From the NCBI RefSeq assembly GCF_900116415.1, contig NZ_FPAP01000001.1:744001-808000 (forward strand): 64,000 nucleotides of DNA, written 5' to 3'. The stretch's first letter is position 1, and every line of letters starts with the position of its first letter. Made by a program: the position numbers and the translations under genes. This document shows positions 16,976-23,796 of the stretch, piece after piece. This stretch comes from Chryseobacterium formosense. GTDB lineage: Bacteria; Bacteroidota; Bacteroidia; Flavobacteriales; Weeksellaceae. The notes beneath the pieces were generated by a model. The model did no database searches. It had not been told where the DNA came from and saw only the letters and a program-made list of their open reading frames with translations.

Positions 16976-18142
16976 ATGCCCATTTTTAACGATACTAAAG
17001 TTGCATTTGCAGATAAAACCGATGCACAGTTGAGAAAAGCGTATTGGATGTTTAAAATGATTGAACAACCCGCTTTGACAAGTCTTGGAACTTCTGTCCT
17101 GAATTTTACCGTTCATAATAATTTCCCTTTCGTTACCGGAATTGTAAAGAAAACTTTGTTCGAACAATTCGTAGGTGGTGAAACACGTGAGGAAAGTATG
17201 AAAGCAGTAAAGCAGCTTTTCAAAAGAGGTGTAGGAAGCATCTTTGATTACTCGATCGAAGGGAAAGAAGATGAAGAAACTTTTGATGCGGTTTGCAAAG
17301 AAATCAAGGATATTGTTAGATTTTCTGTAGGAAATCCTGCCATTCCGTTTATCGTTTTTAAACCAACTGCATTTGGAAGAATTGATTTATACGAAGCGGT
17401 TGGAAAAGGAAGTGAGTTAACTTCAAGCCAAAAAGAAGAATGGCAAAGAGTGGTAAAAAGGTTCGATGAAGTCTGTCAGTTATGCCATGAACACAGCAAA
17501 AAAGTAATGGTAGATGCTGAAGAAACCTGGATGCAGGATGCTGCAGACCAGCTTTGTGAAGAAATGATGGAAAAATATAATCAGGAAAAACCGATTGTCT
17601 GGAATACCATCCAAATGTATAGAACCGGCCGTCTTGAATATATGGAAGCGCATCTTCAAAGAGCGAGAGAAAAGAACTATTTCATTGGTTATAAAATCGT
17701 TCGTGGTGCTTATATGGAAAAAGAACGTGCAAGAGCAGCCGAAAAAGGATATCCAGACCCAATTCAGCCAACGAAAGATGCATCTGATAAAAATTACAAT
17801 TCAGGAATTGATTTCGTAATGAATCATTTGGATAAAGTTTCGGCATTTTTCGGAACGCATAACGAGATTTCTTCTGAACTTGTAATGGATAAAATGAAAG
17901 CAAAAGGTCTTGAAAATGACCATCCAAACATCTATTTTGGACAACTTTATGGGATGAGTGACAACATTACATTCTATCTTTCTGATAAAGGATATAATGC
18001 GGCAAAATACCTTCCTTACGGTCCTGTAAAAGACGTTGTTCCTTATCTTACAAGAAGGGCGAGAGAAAATACTTCTGTTGCCGGACAAACCGGAAGAGAA
18101 TTAGGTTTAATCAAAAAAGAACTTGATAGAAGAAAGAAATAA
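16976..18142 (+). CDS. proline dehydrogenase
   Basis: This 388-residue monofunctional proline dehydrogenase (PRODH) has a beta/alpha barrel. Family motifs are FKPTAFGR (about 128), VMVDAEETWMQ, WNTIQMYRTGRLEYM, GYKIVRGAYMEKERARA, FGTHNEISSELV, FGQLYGMSDNITF and YLPYGPVKDVVPYLTRRARENT near the C-terminus, which carries the conserved Arg-Arg that bind the proline carboxylate. It oxidises L-proline to pyrroline-5-carboxylate with FAD and passes electrons to the quinone pool. No fused P5C dehydrogenase domain is present, so that step must be encoded elsewhere. It is a single-gene unit with its own terminator. Confidence 0.9.
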   Translation: MPIFNDTKVAFADKTDAQLRKAYWMFKMIEQPALTSLGTSVLNFTVHNNFPFVTGIVKKTLFEQFVGGETREESMKAVKQLFKRGVGSIFDYSIEGKEDEETFDAVCKEIKDIVRFSVGNPAIPFIVFKPTAFGRIDLYEAVGKGSELTSSQKEEWQRVVKRFDEVCQLCHEHSKKVMVDAEETWMQDAADQLCEEMMEKYNQEKPIVWNTIQMYRTGRLEYMEAHLQRAREKNYFIGYKIVRGAYMEKERARAAEKGYPDPIQPTKDASDKNYNSGIDFVMNHLDKVSAFFGTHNEISSELVMDKMKAKGLENDHPNIYFGQLYGMSDNITFYLSDKGYNAAKYLPYGPVKDVVPYLTRRARENTSVAGQTGRELGLIKKELDRRKK

Positions 18143-18159
18143 TTTTTCTAAATAAATTG

Positions 18160-18190
18160 AAAGCTTGGTCGCAAATGACCGAGCTTTTTT
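18160..18190 (+). terminator. intrinsic terminator after proline dehydrogenase
   Basis: AAAGCTTGGTC-GCAAAT-GACCGAGCTTT is followed by T residues. Confidence 0.85.
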
Positions 18191-18216
18191 ATTTTAAAAT
18201 TTAAATTAAATCAATT

Positions 18217-18744
18217 TTAAGGTTCAAAACTTTCGAATTTTCCGTTTTCGTAAAAGATAACAATACGTTTTATTTTATTTTGTTGATTATCAATGATTTG
18301 ATTAATTATTTCTTCTTTTGGTTTTTCTAATCGCTGAGAATCGGTTATTTTTTCATTGGCTTTACTTTGATACGTTTTAACCGATTCTGAAGGGCTCTCA
18401 AAAATCACTGTATTTTCAGATTCTTCTGTTCCGAAATCTTCATCATCGTTCATCATCGTAAATAAATCAGGAAGGGAAGTCGGTTTTAATTTTTCTTCCG
18501 GAATTTGTTCTTCGGTATCGGGAAGTTCAGACTTCAGCATTTCGCCGTCACCATTCACCAGCCAATCCCACAAAATCTCAGGGAAGCGGGATTTTATCTT
18601 GATGATAAACTCCAGTGAGGGTTTGTTTCTTCCGGAAGTCACATGAGAAATAGAGGAACGTTGCACATCAACCTCATCTGCAAATTCGGATGGTGTAAAA
18701 CCGGAATACTCTATAACTTTTGAAATTCTTTCATTTAAACCCAT
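18217..18744 (-). CDS. XRE-type helix-turn-helix transcriptional regulator
   Basis: This 175-residue protein has an N-terminal HTH_3/XRE domain (about 5-62: RISKVIEYSGFTPSEFADEV, then QRSSISHVTSGRNKPSLEFIIKI, recognition helix in the second stretch), followed by an acidic, poorly structured linker and a basic C-terminal segment. This build is common in small Bacteroidota regulators of unknown target. Its promoter (-33 TTTG and -7 TACATTTG on the minus strand) is overlapped by palindromes of TACAAATGTA, so it probably represses itself. It is divergent from the M14 peptidase gene across an 850-bp gap that may be the chromosome origin. Confidence 0.8.
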   Translation of the reverse strand: MGLNERISKVIEYSGFTPSEFADEVDVQRSSISHVTSGRNKPSLEFIIKIKSRFPEILWDWLVNGDGEMLKSELPDTEEQIPEEKLKPTSLPDLFTMMNDDEDFGTEESENTVIFESPSESVKTYQSKANEKITDSQRLEKPKEEIINQIIDNQQNKIKRIVIFYENGKFESFEP

Positions 18745-18764
18745 AAATAAGTTGTAAAATTACT

Positions 18765-18814
18765 TTTACAAATGTAAATATTAAATTTACATCAAACAAA
18801 TACAAATGTAAATA
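18765..18814 (-). promoter_or_regulatory. promoter and repeated operator of the XRE gene
   Basis: On the minus strand a TTTG (18797-18800), 20-nt spacer and perfect -7 TACATTTG (18769-18776) lie 24 nt before the start. TTTACAAATGTAAA (18765-18778) covers the -7 box. TACAAATGTAAATA recurs exactly at 18767-18780 and 18801-18814, and ATGTAAAT-N5-ATTTACAT spans 18772-18792. Confidence 0.6.
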
Positions 18815-19566
18815 AAACAAAGTTATTATATATACAAAAGTAAATTACTGTAATGTATTAAATATCAATATTTTATAATGTTTATAAAATTTATTATAGT
18901 AAATTATTAAACAAAATTTCCACAATTACATATTCTAATTTATTCACTTAAAGTAATAGATGAAGTAAATTTAATTAGATAAATCACAGATATAGTACTT
19001 TTGTAGTTATACTGCTAAATTCTTTCTTTGTACCATTAATAGGACTTTCTATACCCTTTAAAATACTATAGAGTAGGAGACGGCTTGAATTACTGTAAAA
19101 CCTAGATTTTAGACATATCTCTATCGATTTTCCCCAATATTATATTTGCTAATACTCATCAGTAAACACTTTTAACAATATTTTAAGATTGCAATCTGTC
19201 CATTCTTTCCCGATTTGCAAAGAGAAGTTACAGTATTTAGTTAAAGCTTAATTAAAGCTAATTTTCTGCAATGAATTTCAACTTTATCCACAATTAACAT
19301 TTGTATATTGTATTTCGTAAACACGCTTTTCCACATCTGGATTGTTTAAGTTAATTACGCTCAATTAGCCTAAAACAAGGAGTTATTCACTTAAAGTAAG
19401 TATATTATATAACTTTATATAAATTTTATAATTTACTGAAATATAAATATTTATGTATATTTTATTAAATTATTGTTAATCCACAAATTTATCAACAGAC
19501 AATATGACAATTTACAATGTTTAATCTTGTTACAAATGTTAATTTTAATTTTACATTTAAAATAAT
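18815..19566. other. AT-rich gene-free region with DnaA-box-like sites; candidate oriC
   Basis: No gene lies in this stretch. On the plus strand it holds one exact DnaA box TTATCCACA (19284-19292) and five single-mismatch sites: TTATTCACT (18940-18948 and 19383-19391), TTTTCCACA (19327-19335), TAATCCACA (19477-19485) and TTATCAACA (19489-19497). A weaker TTTCCACA is at 18917. The two TTATTCACT sites are part of an exact 17-bp repeat TTATTCACTTAAAGTAA. A very AT-rich block (19400-19475) next to the last sites would suit an unwinding element. The genes to the left run toward this site, which is unusual beside an origin, so the call stays tentative. Confidence 0.5.
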
Positions 19567-19574
19567 TAAATTTG
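19567..19574 (+). promoter_or_regulatory. -7 box TAAATTTG of the M14 peptidase gene
   Basis: It is a perfect TAnnTTTG match 21 nt before the ATG. AAATGTAAAT, half of the XRE operator word, lies directly downstream (19576-19585), so the regulator may act here too. Confidence 0.5.
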
Positions 19575-19595
19575 AAAAATGTAAATTATTATTGA

Positions 19596-20702
19596 ATGAA
19601 TTTTGAACATTTCTACACGGCAGATTCTGATTTCCCTAATCGCTATATTTCCCCTAAAAAATTATTTTCTTATTTACAGACGAATCTCAAAGACTATATT
19701 CAGGAAATTGGAAGATCATATTTAGATCAGCCTATTTATCAATTGAGTATCGGAACTGGTAAAATCAATGTATTAGCTTGGTCGCAGATGCACGGAAATG
19801 AATCGAACGCAACACACGCTATGCTTGATTTATTGAAAAGTTTAGAAAATGCTCATGATGTAAAAGAAGATTTATTCAGTAAAATCAGTTTGGATTTTAT
19901 TTTTATGTTAAATCCTGATGGTTCTGAGAAATGGACACGACTCAATGCTTCAGAAATTGACCTAAATCGTGATTTCCATAATGAAGCAAGCAAAGAGATA
20001 AAGTTCCTCAAGAATATGGCTGCATCAAAGAAATATGACTATGCTTTAAATCTTCATGAGCAGCGTACTATTTTTACAACTGACGGAATCCATCCGGCAA
20101 CATTATCCTTTTTGGCACCTTCAGAAAATGTGGAGCGTACCATTACGGAAAACAGAAAAAAATGTATGGCCGTAATTGCTCATGTTTATACGCATTTGAA
20201 AGAATTAATACCGAATCAGATTGGGAGATATTCTGATGAGTTTTATCCGACTTCTACAGGTGATAATTTCATAAAATCAGGAATGCCTACCATTCTTTTT
20301 GAAGGCGGACATTTTATTGATGATTATTCAAGAAAAGAAACAAGAAAATATTATACAGTTGCTTTGTATTATGCTTTAAAAGCAATAAGTGAGTTGAATT
20401 CGGATACCAAAGGCTGGGAAATTTATCCGGAAATTCCGGAAAATCAGGAAACACACTACGATATTATTTACCGAAATGTGAAATTAAATACAGAACACGA
20501 ATGTATTTTGGATATTGCGGTTCAGTACAGAGAAATTTATGAAGAAGGAAAAGATGATATTTCTTTTATCCCTTTTGTAATGGAAGCAGGAGAAGTAAAG
20601 AGGAAAGGATGGCTTGAAATCGACTGTACCGGAAAAAGATATATTTCTGAATCAAAATATCCTAAACTCGATACGGAGGTAAATTTTAAAATAGAAGACT
20701 AA
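19596..20702 (+). CDS. M14-family zinc carboxypeptidase-like protein
   Basis: This 368-residue protein has a metallocarboxypeptidase core in the first 260 residues: zinc ligands in HGNES (H-x2-E) at about 70-74 and in LNLHEQ (about 152), the substrate-binding Asn-Arg in NASEIDLNRDFHNEAS, and the general-base Glu in LFEGGHF (about 235). The C-terminal 100 residues form an additional beta domain. There is no signal peptide, so it should act in the cytoplasm, perhaps on muropeptides, amino-acid conjugates or acyl-aspartate-like substrates. It stands alone, divergent from the XRE regulator, with a terminator after it. Confidence 0.8.
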   Translation: MNFEHFYTADSDFPNRYISPKKLFSYLQTNLKDYIQEIGRSYLDQPIYQLSIGTGKINVLAWSQMHGNESNATHAMLDLLKSLENAHDVKEDLFSKISLDFIFMLNPDGSEKWTRLNASEIDLNRDFHNEASKEIKFLKNMAASKKYDYALNLHEQRTIFTTDGIHPATLSFLAPSENVERTITENRKKCMAVIAHVYTHLKELIPNQIGRYSDEFYPTSTGDNFIKSGMPTILFEGGHFIDDYSRKETRKYYTVALYYALKAISELNSDTKGWEIYPEIPENQETHYDIIYRNVKLNTEHECILDIAVQYREIYEEGKDDISFIPFVMEAGEVKRKGWLEIDCTGKRYISESKYPKLDTEVNFKIED

Positions 20703-20704
20703 AA

Positions 20705-20737
20705 AAAAGCGGGACAATTTGTTCCGCTTTTGTTTTT
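20705..20737 (+). terminator. intrinsic terminator after M14 gene
   Basis: AAAAGCGGGAC-AATTT-GTTCCGCTTTT is followed by a T-rich run. Confidence 0.8.
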
Positions 20738-20748
20738 ATCCTTAATGT

Positions 20749-20791
20749 CATTTCAATGAAGAAAGGAGAAGTAGGTTCTTCATTCGAAATG
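20749..20791. repeat. TGTCATTTCG-family inverted repeat, short copy
   Basis: CATTTCAATGAAGAA and TTCTTCATTCGAAATG form a 15-bp stem with one bulge. The words match the family at 60511 and 61996. Confidence 0.5.
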
Positions 20792-20807
20792 GAAAAAAAT
20801 TAATTTT

Positions 20808-21320
20808 TTAGTTTACAACCTTGATTCCGTTAGCTACGAATCTGATCTCTTCTTTTGGTTTTGTGATTGCATCGATTTCAGCCTGTGGTTTCTTAGCATC
20901 TTCTGCGTAGTGTTTCTGCTCGTCGATAGAGGTTACTTTTCTTTCTGCAGTTCCATCCATTACAACTGTTTTACCTTTCAAAGCTGTTGGTACAAAGAAT
21001 GCATAATCTTTCATTTTTACGAAAAACTGAGAATTGTCTTCAGTTTGAATGGTTAGCCAGCATCCTTTTTTCTCGCAGACGTCTGTAACTTTACCTTTTA
21101 CAGCTACGTTTTCAACTTTTTTATTTTCTTTTTTAAGCTTTTTGCTTAATTTTTCTACAGTGATTGCCTTAGATTCTGTTTTAGCTTCAACTGCTGAACC
21201 GTAAGTATCTCCAACGATTGCGTTGCCTTCCGGTGGTCCCATTTTTTTCTTTGTTTCCTGTGCGAAAGCTAAAGTAGATACACTTACTGCTGCTAAAACT
21301 AATATTGCCTTAAATTTCAT
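20808..21320 (-). CDS. DUF4920 domain secreted protein
   Basis: This 170-residue protein has a signal peptide (1-20, ending LAFAQ) and a DUF4920 domain: VAVKGKVTDVCEKKGCWLTI with a conserved Cys pair, QFFVKMKDYAFFVPTALKGKTVVMDG, and RFVANGIKVV at the end. The fold resembles OB-type periplasmic domains that may bind metal through the C-x4-C pair, but no function is established. The protein should be periplasmic. A TAATTTTG -7 box precedes it on the minus strand (21337-21344). It is divergent from the APC permease and convergent with the M14 gene. Confidence 0.75.
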   Translation of the reverse strand: MKFKAILVLAAVSVSTLAFAQETKKKMGPPEGNAIVGDTYGSAVEAKTESKAITVEKLSKKLKKENKKVENVAVKGKVTDVCEKKGCWLTIQTEDNSQFFVKMKDYAFFVPTALKGKTVVMDGTAERKVTSIDEQKHYAEDAKKPQAEIDAITKPKEEIRFVANGIKVVN

Positions 21321-21336
21321 TATTGATATTTTTTTC

Positions 21337-21344
21337 CAAAATTA
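21337..21344 (-). promoter_or_regulatory. -7 box TAATTTTG of DUF4920 gene
   Basis: It is a perfect TAnnTTTG match on the minus strand, 16 nt before the start codon. Confidence 0.55.
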
Positions 21345-21440
21345 ATAATAAAAATTGAATTTAGAATGATTATAAACTTGATATAATGCATATGATTTTC
21401 AAAATAGTAAACAAATCTTAAAATCACCTGTATATTTTTT

Positions 21441-21448
21441 TATATTTG
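21441..21448 (+). promoter_or_regulatory. -7 box TATATTTG of the APC permease
   Basis: It is a perfect -7 box whose end is 1 nt before the first in-frame ATG (21450) and 16 nt before the second (21465), so the second is the likely start. Confidence 0.6.
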
Positions 21449-21464
21449 AATGCAATACTTTGAT

Positions 21465-22880
21465 ATGCAGAAAAAACTAAAACTTTGGGACGCGGTCATG
21501 CTTGTAATGGGCTCTATGATCGGAAGCGGAATCTTTATCGTAAGCGCAGATATGATGCGGAATCTCGGCTCCGGATACTGGCTGATTGTAGTCTGGATTA
21601 TTACCGGAATAATGACTGTTGCAGCAGCAATAAGTTATGGTGAATTATCGTCGCTGTTTCCAAAAGCGGGTGGGCAATACACGTACATCACAGAAATTTT
21701 CGGGAAGAAAATGGGATTTTTGTACGGATGGGGCTTGTTTACCGTTATACAGACCGGAACAATTGCAGCGGTTGCGATGGCATTCGGTAAGTTTACGGCC
21801 TATTTAGTTCCGGATTTAAATAATGCAGCTCCAATTTTTCAGAGTGGGGAATTCCAGATTACCTGGATTCAGATTTTAGCAATCGCTGTGATTATTTTAC
21901 TCACCTATATTAATACAAGAGGAGTCGAGAGCGGAAAAATTCTGCAGAATTTATTTACAGGTTCAAAAATTCTGGCATTGTTGGGCTTAATTGCTTTAGG
22001 CTTTATTTTGGTTGATTTTTCGCATTTGTCTGAAAATTTTAGCTTCGGAACTGATTCATTCAGTAATTTAATAAAAGATAAAAAAGGAAATTTTCTGCAA
22101 TCCGGTTGGGAACCTATTTCTGGAATGACTTTAATGGGCGGAATTGCAGCAGCAATGGTAGGTTCCGTATTCAGTTCGGTTGCCTGGGAAAGTGTAACCT
22201 TCGTTTCTGGAGAAATCGAAAATCCTAAAAAAAACGTTGTAAAAGCAATGATTTTGGGAACTTCTGCAGTAATGTTGCTGTATATCGCCGTAAATTTCGT
22301 TTACATCAATGCTTTAGACAGAGATTCGATTGCATTTGCAGCGAATGATAGAGTAGCAGTTGCCGCTTCACAGAATATTTTTGGAAGCGCAGGAACGGTG
22401 ATTATTGCTGTTTTGGTGATGATTTCTACTTTTGGCTGCAATAACGGATTAATTTTAGCCGGAGCAAGGGTTTTTCAGACCATGGCAAAAGACGGTTTGT
22501 TCTTTAAATCTGCTGTTAACAACAATAAAAATCAGGTTCCCGGAAATGCACTCTGGATGCAGGGAATTTGGGCGTCGATCCTTTGCCTGAGCGGACAATA
22601 CGGAAATCTTTTGGATATGATTTCATTTGTCATCGTGTTGTTTTACATGATTACGGTTTTCGGAGTGATTTATTTAAGAATCAAACAGCCCGATCTTGAA
22701 AGACCCTACAAAACGTGGTTATATCCAATCACACCAATAGTTTATCTTTTTATCGGAACGGCATTTTGTGTATTATTATTGATTTATAAGCAACAATATA
22801 CCTGGCCGGGATTCTTAATTGTTCTTCTCGGACTTCCGGTTTATTACCTGATCAACCGAAATAAGAAAGCAGATTCTTAA
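21465..22880 (+). CDS. APC-superfamily amino acid permease
   Basis: This 471-residue protein has about 12 TM segments and the APC signature at the start: KLKLWDAVMLVMGSMIGSGIFIV (the GSGIF loop of TM1 that binds the substrate amine and carboxylate). FPKAGGQYTYI in TM3 and SVAWESVTFVSGEIENPKKN in the TM6-7 region fit amino acid/polyamine antiporters and LAT-like permeases. It moves an amino acid across the inner membrane; which one is not visible. The start at 21465 is set by the promoter box. The DUF4920 gene is divergent. A large palindromic repeat element follows in place of a simple terminator. Confidence 0.85.
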   Translation: MQKKLKLWDAVMLVMGSMIGSGIFIVSADMMRNLGSGYWLIVVWIITGIMTVAAAISYGELSSLFPKAGGQYTYITEIFGKKMGFLYGWGLFTVIQTGTIAAVAMAFGKFTAYLVPDLNNAAPIFQSGEFQITWIQILAIAVIILLTYINTRGVESGKILQNLFTGSKILALLGLIALGFILVDFSHLSENFSFGTDSFSNLIKDKKGNFLQSGWEPISGMTLMGGIAAAMVGSVFSSVAWESVTFVSGEIENPKKNVVKAMILGTSAVMLLYIAVNFVYINALDRDSIAFAANDRVAVAASQNIFGSAGTVIIAVLVMISTFGCNNGLILAGARVFQTMAKDGLFFKSAVNNNKNQVPGNALWMQGIWASILCLSGQYGNLLDMISFVIVLFYMITVFGVIYLRIKQPDLERPYKTWLYPITPIVYLFIGTAFCVLLLIYKQQYTWPGFLIVLLGLPVYYLINRNKKADS

Positions 22881-22904
22881 TTTTTTCAGGAGCTTAATCT
22901 CGCT

Positions 22905-23002
22905 TTCACTACTCGCTTTTTAATTGGTTTTTGCGCGGCGGCTTTGCCGCCGCGCAAAAACCAATTAAAAGAGCTCAGACAGGCCGTTCAATCGAGGCTA
23001 AA
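22905..23002. repeat. REP-like element, copy B, with 25-bp perfect inverted repeat
   Basis: The arms 22918-22942 and 22946-22970 are perfect complements of 25 bp around a TTT loop; the inner ten bases GCGCGGCGGC are all G/C in an AT-rich genome. Outside the arms, TTCACTACTCGCTTTTT and AAAAGAGCTCAGACAGGCCG match copies A and C. Confidence 0.85.
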
Positions 23003-23122
23003 TTTTCCCGCCATTGTCATAAGAAAAGCGAAGAATCGATCTTGTAACTTGTAGAAAAGTAAATAATACTGATTTTAAAATAGTTGTTGGTTCAAGATAA
23101 AAAAGAACTTATTTTTTACATC

Positions 23123-23160
23123 AACCGTGTCAAGGTTCTAAACCTTGACACGGTTTTTAG
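23123..23160. repeat. CCGTGTCAAGG palindrome
   Basis: AACCGTGTCAAGGTT (23123-23137) and its perfect complement (23141-23155) enclose CTA, and a short T run follows. A weaker relative is at 31718. The remaining bases of the 22881-23331 gap show no coding signal. Confidence 0.75.
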
Positions 23161-23285
23161 CAACAGCATTCATTTATTTTGATGAGCAGAATCAACGCCA
23201 TAAAAATTTAAACAAAGAATCTCAGATTTTTAGCAATAATTTTAAGATACCATAACCCATTATTTCTCAAAAATGATTAATTTGG

Positions 23286-23325
23286 TATTTCGTTTTAAAT
23301 AACACCAAAGAGAAATAACGAAATA
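23286..23325 (+). promoter_or_regulatory. inverted repeat in front of tssE
   Basis: TATTTCGTT (23286-23294) and AACGAAATA (23317-23325) are 9-bp arms 22 nt apart, ending 6 nt before the tssE ATG. It may be an operator or an RNA structure masking the start. Confidence 0.35.
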
Positions 23326-23331
23326 TCACTT

Positions 23332-23772
23332 ATGGACACACCAAATTACAGAATGCCTTTTGTACCCTCTACGCTTATGTCCGAAGGTGGAAGTATCGAT
23401 ACCTGCGATATGGGAGAAAGCATTGCTCACAACATCATGCTTTTAATTACCACAAAAAAAGGAGAAAACAGATATGACGACAATTACGGAAATGATGTCT
23501 GGAATCTTGAATTCGATAACGGCGTAACATCGGCAGTTTGGGAAAATGTTTTTATCAAAAGTCTGAAAAGGCAGATTTTGCAGTACGAACCACGAATTGT
23601 ACAGCCACAGATCGATGCTCACATTCAGTTTGTAGAGCACAACTACGATACCAAAGAACATACGGAAATCAAGAAAAAAGTAAGAATCGGGATCAACGCT
23701 AAAATGGAAGCTACAGGCGAACGTTTCAGTTTTTCTACCGAACTGTTTCTAAGTCCGATGTCAATCGACTAA
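23332..23772 (+). CDS. tssE: T6SS baseplate protein TssE (GPW/gp25 family)
   Basis: This 146-residue protein has the GPW/gp25 domain of phage T4 gp25: an N-terminal loop with MGESIAHNIMLLITTKKGENRYDDNYGNDVWN (the conserved ExR-like contact region appears as GENRY) and an alpha/beta core. In the type VI secretion baseplate TssE initiates sheath polymerisation within the TssE-F-G wedge. tssF follows after 24 bp, which supports the call over an unrelated phage-tail or eCIS gp25. No sheath, tube, spike or ATPase gene is near. Confidence 0.8.
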   Translation: MDTPNYRMPFVPSTLMSEGGSIDTCDMGESIAHNIMLLITTKKGENRYDDNYGNDVWNLEFDNGVTSAVWENVFIKSLKRQILQYEPRIVQPQIDAHIQFVEHNYDTKEHTEIKKKVRIGINAKMEATGERFSFSTELFLSPMSID

Positions 23773-23796
23773 ATATTTATTTGTAAAAAAGATTTT

